The notes below the pieces were generated by a model that searched no databases, had not been told where the DNA came from, and saw only the letters and a list, made by a program, of their open reading frames with translations. From Brevirhabdus sp. (lineage in GTDB: Bacteria; Pseudomonadota; Alphaproteobacteria; Rhodobacterales; Rhodobacteraceae): DNA of 64,000 nucleotides. Positions within the stretch are counted from its first letter, which is position 1. The number at the start of each line of letters is the position of its first letter. Made by a program: the position numbers and the translations under genes. Positions 1-8,745 of this stretch are shown one piece after another. The stretch is taken from positions 21,835 to 85,834 of the forward strand of contig JAGXFH010000062.1 in the NCBI GenBank assembly GCA_024637315.1, read 5' to 3'.

Positions 1-706
1 CACCGCCCGCCACGATCACCGGCGACTTGCCTGCACGAAGGGCCTCTGCGACCGCCTCAAGCTCTGCCCGATCCGGTCGGATTCGGCGCGGGCGCCAGAT
101 CATCGGTTCAAAGAAACTCTCGGGCCAGTCATGGGCCTCGGCCTGAACGTCCTGACAAAAGGCCAGCGTCACCGGCCCGCAATCCGCCGGGTCGGTCAGC
201 ACCGCCATCGCGCGTGGCAACGCCGTCAGTAGGTGCTGCGGCCGGACGATCCTGTCGAAGTACCGTGACACTGGGCGAAAGCAGTCATTGGCAGACACCG
301 TACCATCCTGAAAATCCTCGACCTGCTGCAACACCGGGTCTGGTCCGCGGCTGGCAAAGACATCGCCGGGGATAAAAAGGACCGGCAGCCGGTTGACATG
401 GGCAAGCGCAGCAGCCGTCACCATGTTGGTCGCACCCGGCCCGATCGAGGATGTCACCGCCATTGCCCGCCGCCGCCGGGACTGCTTGGCATAAGCAATC
501 GCGGCATGCGCCATGCTTTGTTCATTATGTCCACGATAGGTCGGCAGCCGGTCCCGCACCCCGTAAAGCGCCTCGCCCAGCCCGGCCACGTTGCCATGTC
601 CGAAGATCGCCCATATGCCCGCGAAGAATGTCTCGTTCTCTTCTGTCATCTGCACCGATAGCCAGCGCACCATTGCCTGGGCGGCGGTCAGGCGAATTGT
701 CGTCAT
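1..706 (-). CDS. iolD: IolD, trihydroxycyclohexane-1,2-dione hydrolase (partial, cut by window edge)
   Basis: This is the N-terminal 235 codons of a thiamine-diphosphate enzyme of the IolD family, which opens the ring of 3D-trihydroxycyclohexane-1,2-dione in myo-inositol catabolism. The reverse strand stays open from an ATG at 706 to the left edge, so the C-terminal two thirds lie outside. Visible family features are the start MTTIRLTAAQAMVRWL, the PYR-domain stretch YRGHNEQSMAHAAIAYAK and the glycine-rich TSSIGPGATNMVTAAA. A purine-rich GGAGAA precedes the ATG. It sits 23 nt behind iolG on the same strand and should be the next gene of that transcription unit. Recognition is by motifs only; no other ThDP enzyme is as good a match in an inositol context. 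Confidence 0.9.
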   Translation of the reverse strand, partial: MTTIRLTAAQAMVRWLSVQMTEENETFFAGIWAIFGHGNVAGLGEALYGVRDRLPTYRGHNEQSMAHAAIAYAKQSRRRRAMAVTSSIGPGATNMVTAAALAHVNRLPVLFIPGDVFASRGPDPVLQQVEDFQDGTVSANDCFRPVSRYFDRIVRPQHLLTALPRAMAVLTDPADCGPVTLAFCQDVQAEAHDWPESFFEPMIWRPRRIRPDRAELEAVAEALRAGKSPVIVAGG

Positions 707-729
707 GCTCGGTTCTCCTCTGATCAGCG

Positions 730-1734
730 TCAGCCCAAGATGTCACTTACGAGAACTGTCCGGTTTTCTGCGACTGACAGCACTGCCGCTTCTGCCAGTG
801 CCAACGCCCGCAGACCGTCCAGCCCTGACACCGGCGGCGGCGCGCCATCCTGCACTGCCTTGACGAAGGCGGCTATCTCGGCGGCATAGGCGTCTGCATA
901 GCGGGTGATGAAAAAGTGCTGGTTCGGCGGTCTTGTGTAACCTTCCGGCCCCGCAAACTCAATCCGCGCCTCGGCGTGGTTGAGCGCCGAAACCGAGCCT
1001 TCGGAACCATGAACCTCGATCCGCTGATCATAGCCATACGTCGCCCGCCGCGAATTGTTGATCGTGCATTGCCGCCCAGATGCGGTGCGCAGGATCAGAT
1101 TGACGCTGTCGAAATCCCCCAACTCGCCGATCTTCGGATCGACCAGCACCGAGGCGGCCGCCTGCACCGTGTCGACTTCCTCGCCCAAGAGCCAGCGCGC
1201 GACGTCGAAATCGTGGATCGTCATGTCGCGGAAGATCCCGCCGCAGCGCTTGATGTAGTCGTAGGGCGGTGGGCCCGGATCCCGGCTGGTCAGTGCGATC
1301 ATTTCGACTTTGCCGATACGCCCCGCATCAATCGCCTGCTTCAGGACATTGAAATCCGGTTCGAACCGGCGCTGAAAGCCGATCATCAAAAAGCTCTTCG
1401 TCTCGTCGACCACTTTCAGACAATCACGCACCCGGGCGAGGCTCAGGTCGACCGGCTTTTCGCAGAAGATGGCCTTGCCGGCACGGGCGAAGCGTTCGAT
1501 CAGGTCTGCATGGGTGTCAGTCGGTGTGCAGATGATCACCGCGTCGATATCCTTGGCCGCCTCTATTGCGTCGACAGAGCGGATATCACAACCGTACTTG
1601 TCCTGGATGGCCTTCGCTGCGGTCTCGAGAGGATCCGAGACCGCGACCATCGCGGCACCAGCAAGGCCTGCGACCGCAGCAGCATGAACCTGGCCGATTC
1701 TCCCGGCACCCAGAATTCCGAATCTCAGTGTCAT
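730..1734 (-). CDS. iolG: Inositol 2-dehydrogenase (Gfo/Idh/MocA family)
   Basis: NAD-dependent oxidation of myo-inositol to 2-keto-myo-inositol (scyllo-inosose) is the expected reaction. The 334-residue protein has an N-terminal Rossmann motif GAGRIG (residues 9-14) and the family EKP motif (92-94), whose lysine is catalytic in Gfo/Idh/MocA enzymes. The substrate-side segments GGIFRDMTIHDFD and the C-terminal RYADAYAAEIAAF are typical of IolG. Length matches the family. It lies between the ABC transporter and iolD, all on the minus strand. The related scyllo-inositol or D-chiro-inositol dehydrogenases are alternatives; the iolD neighbour favours an inositol substrate. Confidence 0.88.
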   Translation of the reverse strand: MTLRFGILGAGRIGQVHAAAVAGLAGAAMVAVSDPLETAAKAIQDKYGCDIRSVDAIEAAKDIDAVIICTPTDTHADLIERFARAGKAIFCEKPVDLSLARVRDCLKVVDETKSFLMIGFQRRFEPDFNVLKQAIDAGRIGKVEMIALTSRDPGPPPYDYIKRCGGIFRDMTIHDFDVARWLLGEEVDTVQAAASVLVDPKIGELGDFDSVNLILRTASGRQCTINNSRRATYGYDQRIEVHGSEGSVSALNHAEARIEFAGPEGYTRPPNQHFFITRYADAYAAEIAAFVKAVQDGAPPPVSGLDGLRALALAEAAVLSVAENRTVLVSDILG

Positions 1735-1794
1735 TGATCTGTCCCTTTCGACCCAAGCTCCGACGACGTGCGCGCCTGTCCAATAGCCTGCGCT

Positions 1795-2565
1795 TCAGGC
1801 GGCGCCCTCGAACTCCGCGCCGGTCTTGGCACCGGTGATATAGGCCACGACATCCTGCCCGTCAGTCTCGTTCTTGCTCAGATTGGCTACCATGCGCCCG
1901 CGACGGAACACCACGATACGATCCACAAGGTCGAATACCTGACGCATGTTGTGGCTGATCAGAATCAACGGCTCACCCGCCTCTTTCAGCGTGCGGATGA
2001 TGTTCTCGACCTGTGCGGTTTCCTGCACCCCCAGAGCCGCCGTTGGCTCGTCCATGATGGTCAGCTTGGAATGAAAGGTCGCCGTGCGCGCGATGGCAAC
2101 GCATTGCCGCTGACCGCCCGACATATTGCGGATCGCGTTGTTCAGGTTTGGTATCTTCACCGCCGTACGCTTCAGACCTTCCTCTGTCGCCCGACGCATT
2201 CCCTTCATGTCAAGGATCGAGAATGGCCCAAGATTGAACAGCACCATCTCGCGCCCAAGAAACAGGTTCGACGGCACATCGAGATCATCCGCCAGCGCGA
2301 GGTTCTGGAACACGGTCTCGATCCCGGCCTCGCGCGCGTCCAGAGGGCCTGCGAAATTCACCTCGCGCCCGTCGAAGATGATCTTGCCGCGAGTTCGTTG
2401 CTCGACTCCGGTGATCTGGCGTACGAAAGTCGACTTGCCCGCGCCGTTGTCACCCATGATGGCAACATGCTCGCCCTTGCGCAGCTCGAAATTCGCGCTC
2501 TCCAGCGCATGTACACCGCCGTAATGCTTGGTCAGGTCTTCGGTCTTCAGAATCACATTCGTCAT
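1795..2565 (-). CDS. Sugar ABC transporter ATP-binding protein, single ABC domain
   Basis: This cytoplasmic ATPase energises the importer formed with the next two genes. The 256-residue sequence contains Walker A GDNGAGKST (38-46), the signature MSGGQRQCVAIAR, Walker B LTIMDEPTAALG and a switch histidine in LILISHNM. It is about half the size of the usual sugar ATPases such as RbsA or IatA, which carry two ABC domains, so it resembles the single-domain FrcA type and should act as a homodimer. The start lies 3 nt after the stop of the permease, which indicates tight co-transcription. The substrate is inferred from the flanking iolG and iolD. Confidence 0.87.
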   Translation of the reverse strand: MTNVILKTEDLTKHYGGVHALESANFELRKGEHVAIMGDNGAGKSTFVRQITGVEQRTRGKIIFDGREVNFAGPLDAREAGIETVFQNLALADDLDVPSNLFLGREMVLFNLGPFSILDMKGMRRATEEGLKRTAVKIPNLNNAIRNMSGGQRQCVAIARTATFHSKLTIMDEPTAALGVQETAQVENIIRTLKEAGEPLILISHNMRQVFDLVDRIVVFRRGRMVANLSKNETDGQDVVAYITGAKTGAEFEGAA

Positions 2566-2568
2566 GGC

Positions 2569-3600
2569 TCAACTCTCCATCGCGCGGCGTCTCTGCCGAT
2601 ACATGTCAGCCACAACGGCTGCGATGATGATCGCGCCCTTGATCATTTCCTGATAGAACGCGTCCAGCCTGAGGAAGGTGAAGCCCGATATGATGACCCC
2701 GAAGATGATCATCCCGATGGTCGTGCCGACAATGGACCCCCGCCCCCCAGCCAGCGACACGCCACCGATCACGCTCATCGCGATGGCATCGAGTTCATAC
2801 ATGACCCCCATGCCCGACTGCGCGGTCAGCCCGCGTGCCGACAGGACCATCGCGGCCAACCCGGCCAGCAGGCCAGCAATCGTGTAGACCAGCACCTTGT
2901 GACGCTCGACGTTGATACCGGACATCCGCGCGGCATCTTCATTTGATCCGATCGCATAGGTATGCTTGCCATAAACCGTGAAACGCAAAATCAAATAGAA
3001 CAGGATCGCGACTCCGAGGAAGATGAAGACCGGCGTCATGCCTTGGCCCATTGCGGCATACTGGTCGGTCGGGAAGGAAACCGGCTTGCCCTTGGTCCAC
3101 CACTGCGCCACGCCGCGCGCCGACACCATCATGCCCAGGGTTGCGATGAACGGCGGGATCTTTGTGTATGCGATCAGCAAGCCGTTGATCAGCCCGGCTA
3201 TCAGCCCACATCCCAGACCGACAACGACCGGTATGATTACCGGCAGATCGACCCACCCTTGCTCGATGAACACTGCCCTGGGATAGGTGCCGACTTGCGC
3301 GAAGCTCGTCGCGATCATCGCGGTCGCGCCGACCACCGATCCCGAAGACAGGTCGATGCCGCCCGAGATGATCACCTGCGTCACACCGATAGCGATGATA
3401 CCGATGATCGAGACCTGCAGGATCATGATCTTCAACCGGGTGAGGTTGCCGAAAAAGCTTTGGTCCCGGACAATCCAGCCGAGTATCTCGAAGACGATCG
3501 CGATGCCGATCAAACCGATCAGGGCATTGAATTCGGGCGGCCAATGGCGCTTTTTCCTCGATGTGTCGATTATGGCTGCCGGTGCTGTCGCATCAGCCAT
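2569..3600 (-). CDS. Sugar ABC transporter permease (BPD_transp_2 family)
   Basis: Inner-membrane channel of the inositol-type importer. The 343-residue protein is strongly hydrophobic with roughly 8-10 predicted membrane helices. It carries the family stretches [16 protein letters not shown] and the EAA-like region [18 protein letters not shown], both typical of RbsC/FrcB/IatP permeases. The gene sits between the substrate-binding protein gene upstream and the ATPase gene 3 nt downstream. The N-terminal approximately 25 residues are polar and cytoplasmic. Family assignment is firm; the transported sugar is an inference from the iol neighbours. Confidence 0.88.
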   Translation of the reverse strand: MADATAPAAIIDTSRKKRHWPPEFNALIGLIGIAIVFEILGWIVRDQSFFGNLTRLKIMILQVSIIGIIAIGVTQVIISGGIDLSSGSVVGATAMIATSFAQVGTYPRAVFIEQGWVDLPVIIPVVVGLGCGLIAGLINGLLIAYTKIPPFIATLGMMVSARGVAQWWTKGKPVSFPTDQYAAMGQGMTPVFIFLGVAILFYLILRFTVYGKHTYAIGSNEDAARMSGINVERHKVLVYTIAGLLAGLAAMVLSARGLTAQSGMGVMYELDAIAMSVIGGVSLAGGRGSIVGTTIGMIIFGVIISGFTFLRLDAFYQEMIKGAIIIAAVVADMYRQRRRAMES

Positions 3601-3696
3601 CGCCCTGTCCTCCCCCGAAACTCCGGATCATGTCAGCTCTCGGTCGCTCCGGGCCGGTCAAGCCGCCCCGGAGCCTTGTCAATATCCTGACAGGCC

Positions 3697-4641
3697 TCAG
3701 TTTTCGCCCAGGAAGGACTCGATATTGTCAGCTGTGACCAGTTGGAACGGTATATACACTTTTTTATCCACATCCTCGCCGGCGACCAGCTTCAGCACCG
3801 TATCGACCGCGCCTGCGCCCTGTCCCGCAGCATCCTGGAACACGGTCACGTCGAGATCGCCGTCCTGCATGGCTTGCAATGCGTCGGCGGTTGCATCGAC
3901 GCCGCCCACGATGACGTCGGACATATCCATTCCAGCCGCCTTCATCGCCTGAATCGCGCCAATGGCCATCTCGTCATTGTTCGCGATGACGGCATCGAAT
4001 TCGACGCCTGCCGACAGCCAGTTGGTCATCAGGTCTTGCGCCTCGACCCGGCTCCAGTTCGCGGTCTGCTCTTCGACGATGGTCATGAAGTTGCACATGT
4101 CGATGCCGACCACATCATGCACGTCCTTGGTCCGTTGCACTGCGGCCTGGTTCGACAACTGGCCCATCATCACCACGACGTTGGCCCCACCAGCCTTGCC
4201 CGCTGCCCTCAGCATCTTGCAAACCTCGAAACTTTCCAGCGTGCCGGATTCGATCTCGTTGGACGCAACGAAGGCCTGATTTTCGGGCAGTTCGTTCACG
4301 TTGACCGGTTCGCGGTTGACGTAGACCAGCGGAATGCCCGCCTCTGCGGCGGCATTGCTCATGGCAACGGTCGCATCCGTGTCGACCGGGTTGACGATGA
4401 TCGCGTCGACGCCCGAAGCGATGAAGTTCTGGATCTGGTTCAGCTGTTTGCCGACGTCATCCGTCGCGTCCTCTACCTGCAACTCGACACCGTCAAGGCC
4501 GGCGGCATGATCCACCATGGCGTTGCGCATGACCGTCAGCCAGTTGTCATCGAACCGCGCAATGGTGGCGCCGATCGTCTCAGCCATGGCCGACGTCGCC
4601 AGCAGCGAAGTCAAACCCGCAACAAGTAGTGTCTTCTTCAT
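3697..4641 (-). CDS. Periplasmic sugar-binding protein (Peripla_BP_4 type)
   Basis: This should capture the sugar in the periplasm and deliver it to the permease encoded next. The ATG at 4641 was chosen because it gives a classic signal peptide ([20 protein letters not shown], cleavage likely before ETIGA) and has GGAGGAAG just upstream. The mature protein has the type I binding-protein pattern: [13 protein letters not shown] at the first strand, [32 protein letters not shown] and [16 protein letters not shown]. At 314 residues it matches RbsB/IbpA-like proteins. The NPVDTD segment is common in inositol and rhizopine binding proteins, which fits the iol context but does not prove the ligand. 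Confidence 0.88.
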   Translation of the reverse strand: MKKTLLVAGLTSLLATSAMAETIGATIARFDDNWLTVMRNAMVDHAAGLDGVELQVEDATDDVGKQLNQIQNFIASGVDAIIVNPVDTDATVAMSNAAAEAGIPLVYVNREPVNVNELPENQAFVASNEIESGTLESFEVCKMLRAAGKAGGANVVVMMGQLSNQAAVQRTKDVHDVVGIDMCNFMTIVEEQTANWSRVEAQDLMTNWLSAGVEFDAVIANNDEMAIGAIQAMKAAGMDMSDVIVGGVDATADALQAMQDGDLDVTVFQDAAGQGAGAVDTVLKLVAGEDVDKKVYIPFQLVTADNIESFLGEN

Positions 4642-4709
4642 TTTCTTCCTCCCATAGCGGTGTCCGGCGCACCAGTTATGCAGATGCCGGATGCCCTTCC
4701 TGGGCAGCT

Positions 4710-5549
4710 TCAAATCGGTCTCTCGCTCACGGACTCGCTTGCTTTGGACCGGACGAATTCGAATGACCGGGCGATGTCCTCGCCCAGCGTAGCAGAGTTG
4801 TGGACTTCCGGCGCGAAAGCCTCGATGGAAAACGGTCCTGAAAATCCCGCCTCGACCAACCCATTGATCTGCTCGATATTTCCCAGCCGGTCTCTTTCGT
4901 CGACCAGCACGCGATGCTCGTCCCTCATCTCGCTGGTGGCAAGGGCCGGATCGGTGACGCCGGAAAGATGGACGATCCCGGTATGATCGGAAAACAGCGC
5001 TCCGCCGCCAGCCAGATGATGGTGAAACGTATCATGCACCAGCTTGAAGCAGTCACCTCCGCCGACGGCTTCGATTGCATCGACGGCCTCGGCCTTGTGA
5101 CGCAGGGTGCAGCTTTCGAACCCCAATGGCTCAACCAATCCGACCAGCCGATGCGCTTGCAACATCGGCTTCATCTCGCGCAAGGCCAGTCGAAGATTGG
5201 CCTGGCGTTCGCCGTTGCCAAGACCCATGCCGTCATTTCGCGGGATAAGGCTGATGGCCTCGGCCCCGGCCGCAACCGCGATAGCCATCAGATTGGCAGC
5301 CTCGGCGCGTTTCCGCTCCGACCAGTTGTTGAACTGCTTGACCTCCGCCACGGCCAGAATGCGTAGCCCGTTCCGTCGCGCCGCGGCACCGGCCTGGTCG
5401 GCCGACAGACCATCGAATAGCTTTGTGGTCAGGTCGTTGCGAACCTCGACACCCACACATCCCAGTCGCTCGCACAACTCCAGAAGTGCCGGGAAACTGA
5501 AACTCGCCGCTGTCATGTGATTCAGCGCGATCGGCAACATCGCCGACAT
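4710..5549 (-). CDS. TIM-barrel sugar isomerase/epimerase, IolI/IolE-like
   Basis: The 279-residue protein belongs to the xylose-isomerase-like AP-endonuclease-2 TIM-barrel family. Visible conserved features are the N-terminal ALNHMTAAS, VGVEVRNDL after the first strand, LVEPLGFES with a metal-ligand glutamate, LVHDTFHHHLAGG with ligand histidines, and SIEAFAPEV near the C terminus. Members next to iol genes act as inosose isomerase (IolI) or inosose dehydratase (IolE). The EVRNDL segment favours the IolI-like branch, but the two cannot be separated by eye. It lies directly upstream of the binding-protein gene on the same strand, so it probably opens the catabolic operon, with the LacI gene 168 nt further upstream. 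Confidence 0.75.
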   Translation of the reverse strand: MSAMLPIALNHMTAASFSFPALLELCERLGCVGVEVRNDLTTKLFDGLSADQAGAAARRNGLRILAVAEVKQFNNWSERKRAEAANLMAIAVAAGAEAISLIPRNDGMGLGNGERQANLRLALREMKPMLQAHRLVGLVEPLGFESCTLRHKAEAVDAIEAVGGGDCFKLVHDTFHHHLAGGGALFSDHTGIVHLSGVTDPALATSEMRDEHRVLVDERDRLGNIEQINGLVEAGFSGPFSIEAFAPEVHNSATLGEDIARSFEFVRSKASESVSERPI

Positions 5550-5697
5550 CTCCTCCCGATTGCCCGCCTTGGGGCAAGACAGTCGTCTTTAGCGACTTTC
5601 AACTGAATCAGATTGGCGCTCCTGCATTGTTTTCGTCAACTCGCCAGGCCGAAAGCCACGCGGTTTCTCGCATTCTTGCAAGATCACAGGTCTCGTC

Positions 5698-5715
5698 ATG
5701 ATGGTTTTGCATCAT
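5698..5715. promoter_or_regulatory. Perfect inverted repeat, candidate operator
   Basis: ATGATG, a 6-nt spacer, then CATCAT forms a perfect palindrome in the 168-nt gap between the LacI-type gene and the isomerase gene. It lies about 150 nt upstream of the isomerase start, on the side from which the operon would be transcribed. A LacI-family operator is a reasonable guess, but there is only one copy and the repeat could instead be a short hairpin at the end of the regulator transcript. Confidence 0.3.
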
Positions 5716-5717
5716 TG

Positions 5718-6749
5718 CTAAACAGATTCGGGCAGATATAAGTCCGGTCTCAAGAACCGCTGACCGCTGACATCCGTGACCCCTCGAGCAGCAGCACTCA
5801 CCATCAGATCCACAACCTCTCGGCAAAGGATGCGCAGAGGCGTCGCGATTGCCAGCGTCACGAAGTTGTCCTGCAACCCGGCGCGGGACTCGGGCGTGAT
5901 CTCGTTGACCACCAACGCCACTTGGCGCGGCTGACGCACTTCACGCAAGGCGGCGATAGCACCTTCCATGCCGCCACCGGCGATGTATATTCCGCGCAGA
6001 TCCGGGGTGCGCGCCAGAAGATCAAGCGTCGCCTCGTAGGTCAGTTGCCGTGTCTCCAGATTGACCAGCGTATCCAGCACGCTGAATTGAGCCGCATTCT
6101 CGCGAAAGTAGCTGCGAAAACCCGTCTCGCGCAATTCGTGTCCATGCCAGCGATAGCCGCCGACAAACACCGCCAGCTTGCCCGGCCGGTGGACGGCGGT
6201 AGCAATCATCGAGGCCGCAACCCGCCCGACTTTCAGGTTGTTGAGCCCGATGTAGGATTGCCGGACTCCTTGCGCAAAGTCATTCAGCAAGGCGAAGCAC
6301 GGAATACCGTTGGACTGTAGAACATCGACCGCCTGCGTCACTTCGTGGTGGGTGACAGCCGTCGCGGCAACCACGTCCACCTGATCCTTCATGCCCGTCA
6401 TGATCGCCGCAAACTCCGCCGGCGATTGCGACTGCGCGAATTCGATCTTAACGGTCGCGCGGACAGTCGCTGTCTCGGCAACCGCGCGATTTATCTCGCT
6501 TACCCACTCTTGGTAGAAAGCCTGTCGCTGCTTTTGCAGAACGATCCCCAGGCGCACCTCTTTCTGTGCGCTCTGCATCCTCTGGCCGATCAATCCGGCG
6601 GCGTGATAGTCGATCTGGCGGGCTGCCTCGTAGACTGCGCGGGCTGTCTCTTGACGGACCTTCTGGCGTCCATTCAGAACTCTGTCGACCGTGGCGACAC
6701 TGACGCCCGCCTTGAGGGCCACATCCGCGATTGTCGCCCGCCTTGCCAT
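5718..6749 (-). CDS. LacI family transcriptional regulator
   Basis: The 343-residue protein begins with a LacI helix-turn-helix: TIADVALKAGVSVATVDRVLNG, followed by the hinge region, about residues 5-55. The rest is a periplasmic-binding-protein-like effector domain of the Peripla_BP_4 kind, with LGIVLQKQRQAFYQEW at its first strand and GIYIAGGGMEGAIAAL in the second lobe. It is encoded just upstream of the sugar operon on the same strand, so it is the likely ligand-responsive repressor of the transport and iol genes. Many iol clusters use an RpiR-family IolR instead, so a LacI-type controller is a local variation. The ligand is not evident from sequence. Confidence 0.87.
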   Translation of the reverse strand: MARRATIADVALKAGVSVATVDRVLNGRQKVRQETARAVYEAARQIDYHAAGLIGQRMQSAQKEVRLGIVLQKQRQAFYQEWVSEINRAVAETATVRATVKIEFAQSQSPAEFAAIMTGMKDQVDVVAATAVTHHEVTQAVDVLQSNGIPCFALLNDFAQGVRQSYIGLNNLKVGRVAASMIATAVHRPGKLAVFVGGYRWHGHELRETGFRSYFRENAAQFSVLDTLVNLETRQLTYEATLDLLARTPDLRGIYIAGGGMEGAIAALREVRQPRQVALVVNEITPESRAGLQDNFVTLAIATPLRILCREVVDLMVSAAARGVTDVSGQRFLRPDLYLPESV

Positions 6750-6843
6750 TATCCCCTCACCGGTTCTGCCGAAAAACCATCATCCGTGAGGTGGTAGTAT
6801 GAAAGAATTCGTACGAATATGGAACCGTCATGAGACGCCGTTG

Positions 6844-8106
6844 CTACTGGCTCATCGCAAGTCCATAGGGCAAGTCCTTTGCGGCATTGCGATACCATCT
6901 GATGATCCTCGTCCTTTCGTCCGGTTCCATGAAAGACACGTTCGCCGGCGGCATGGCGTTGCTGACGCCGGCTTGCAGGTAAATTTGCCGCGCTGCCCGG
7001 GCGATGTCTGCCGGCGTCTCCAGCAGAATGTTTTTCGGCGCACGATGGATGCCTTCCCAGCCCGGATCACGCGCATGGCACATAGCGCAACGTCCAGGCA
7101 CGATGTTCATGACTTCATCAAACCCGTCCGCGCTGGCGTACACCTGCTCGACCCTCGTCAACTCCCGCGCCTCCGACTCCTCGTAGCTGTCGTGCATCAA
7201 CGGCGCGGTCGAGAGCCACATGACGCAGATGAACAGGACCACAGTCACAAGCCACGTCCAGGTCGGGTTGCCGCTGCGGGCATGCAGCGCGTTGAAGTAG
7301 TGCCGGATGGTCACGCCCATCAAGAACACCAGCGCCGCGATCAGCCAGTTGTATTCGGTGGCGAAAGCCAGCGGATAGTGGTTTGCCAACATCAGGAACA
7401 GAACCGGCAAGGTCAGGTAGTTGTTGTGGGTCGATCTGAGCTTGGCGATCTTGCCGTATTTCGGATCCGGGGTCCGGCCCTCCTGCAAATCCTTAACGAC
7501 AATGCGCTGGTTCGGCATGATGATGAAAAACACGTTTGCTGTCATGATTGTCGCCGTGAACGCGCCAAGATGCAGAAGCGCCGCCCGGCCGGTGAAAATC
7601 TGGTTGTAACCCCAGGCCATCGCGACCAGCAGAACGAACAACAGCACCATCAGAAAGGTTGGCCGCTCGCCCAGTCCCGATTTGCAGAGGAAATCGTAGA
7701 CAAGCCAGCCGATCGACAGCGAAGCCGCCGAGATCAGAATGCCCTGCCAGATCGCCAGATCGGCCTTTTGCGAGTCGATCAGGTAAAGTTCCGCACCGGC
7801 CCAGTAGACGATCATCAGCAAGGCGGCCCCTGACAGCCACGTCGCATAGCTTTCCCATTTGAACCATGTCAGGTGCTCGGGCATCTGTTCGGGCGCGACC
7901 AGATACTTCTGGATGTGATAAAAGCCGCCTCCGTGAACTTGCCACTCTTCGCCATGCGCGCCGGCCGGCAGATGCGGCACTTTGCGCAGCCCCAGATCGA
8001 GCGCCACGAAATAGAACGAAGAGCCGATCCAAGCGATTGCGGTGATGACGTGCAGCCAGCGAACGGCAAAGGACAGCCAATCCCACATGATAGCCAAATC
8101 TTGCAT
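6844..8106 (-). CDS. puuD: Membrane urate oxidase with C-terminal cytochrome c domain (PuuD)
   Basis: PuuD oxidises urate to 5-hydroxyisourate at the inner membrane and passes electrons through a fused cytochrome c, so no hydrogen peroxide is made. The 420-residue protein starts at the ATG preceded by AGGAGGTC. Its first approximately 300 residues contain eight or nine hydrophobic helices, with WLHVITAIAWIGSSFYF early and LRSTHNNYLTLPVLF in the middle. The C-terminal domain has one CxxCH haem site, CAMCH at 340-344, with a likely methionine ligand in NAMPPANVSFM. It is encoded after uraH, 134 nt apart, on the same strand. The HIU hydrolase next door makes the urate assignment secure. Confidence 0.93.
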   Translation of the reverse strand: MQDLAIMWDWLSFAVRWLHVITAIAWIGSSFYFVALDLGLRKVPHLPAGAHGEEWQVHGGGFYHIQKYLVAPEQMPEHLTWFKWESYATWLSGAALLMIVYWAGAELYLIDSQKADLAIWQGILISAASLSIGWLVYDFLCKSGLGERPTFLMVLLFVLLVAMAWGYNQIFTGRAALLHLGAFTATIMTANVFFIIMPNQRIVVKDLQEGRTPDPKYGKIAKLRSTHNNYLTLPVLFLMLANHYPLAFATEYNWLIAALVFLMGVTIRHYFNALHARSGNPTWTWLVTVVLFICVMWLSTAPLMHDSYEESEARELTRVEQVYASADGFDEVMNIVPGRCAMCHARDPGWEGIHRAPKNILLETPADIARAARQIYLQAGVSNAMPPANVSFMEPDERTRIIRWYRNAAKDLPYGLAMSQ

Positions 8107-8240
8107 TGCCGACCTCCTGATTGACGGTTGACCGACGCTATCGCGGAACGGCATTGCCTTGTATCGGCAAAAAGACCCAAGCAGCATCAAACAAAAGCTG
8201 AAAATGGCGGATCTGTTCCGGATCGTCGGACTGCGGCGTT

Positions 8241-8594
8241 TCAGCTGCCGCGATAGGTTGAAAAGCTGAACGGCGACAGCAGCAGCGGCACATGATAGTG
8301 AGTGTCTTCCGACATCCCGAACCGTAGCGGGATGATGTCAAGGAACCGCGGATTCTCCTTCGGAACGCCGGCAGAATCCAGATAGTCGCCCGCATGGAAC
8401 AGCAGTTCATACGTTCCGCGCTCAAATTCCGACGACGGCAGCACCTGCTCGTCGGTTCGACCATCATCATTCGTGACCAGGGATCGCAGCAGGTCGCGGC
8501 GGTCGCCGACGATCCGGAAGAGTTCGATCTTCATTCCACTGGCTGGCCGCCCCCATGCTGTATCAAGAACATGCGTTGTCAAAAAACCGGCCAT
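8241..8594 (-). CDS. uraH: 5-hydroxyisourate hydrolase (transthyretin-like)
   Basis: This enzyme hydrolyses 5-hydroxyisourate, the unstable product of urate oxidation, to OHCU. The 117-residue protein has both family signatures: the N-terminal [15 protein letters not shown] with the active-site histidine (residue 8) and the invariant C-terminal YRGS tetrapeptide. [19 protein letters not shown] closes the protein. The start at 8594 follows GAGGGATGTC at good spacing. The gene is divergent from puuE-uraD across a gap of about 150 nt that must hold promoters for both directions, and it precedes puuD. Confidence 0.95.
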   Translation of the reverse strand: MAGFLTTHVLDTAWGRPASGMKIELFRIVGDRRDLLRSLVTNDDGRTDEQVLPSSEFERGTYELLFHAGDYLDSAGVPKENPRFLDIIPLRFGMSEDTHYHVPLLLSPFSFSTYRGS

Positions 8595-8745
8595 GACATC
8601 CCTCTTCAATTGATTTCCCGCGAAACATGCCCGCTTTGCCGTCTGATTGTCACTGCGGTGTTTCCATTATCTCTTTCAAGAACATTGCGAAAGTCATCTG
8701 TATTTCTTTGTTCTACAACTCAATCCAATGAAAGGAGATCCCTTG

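Noticed and set aside
1768..2946. Plus-strand open frame spanning the ABC ATPase and permease genes
   Set aside because: It crosses two genuine minus-strand genes and has no family features.
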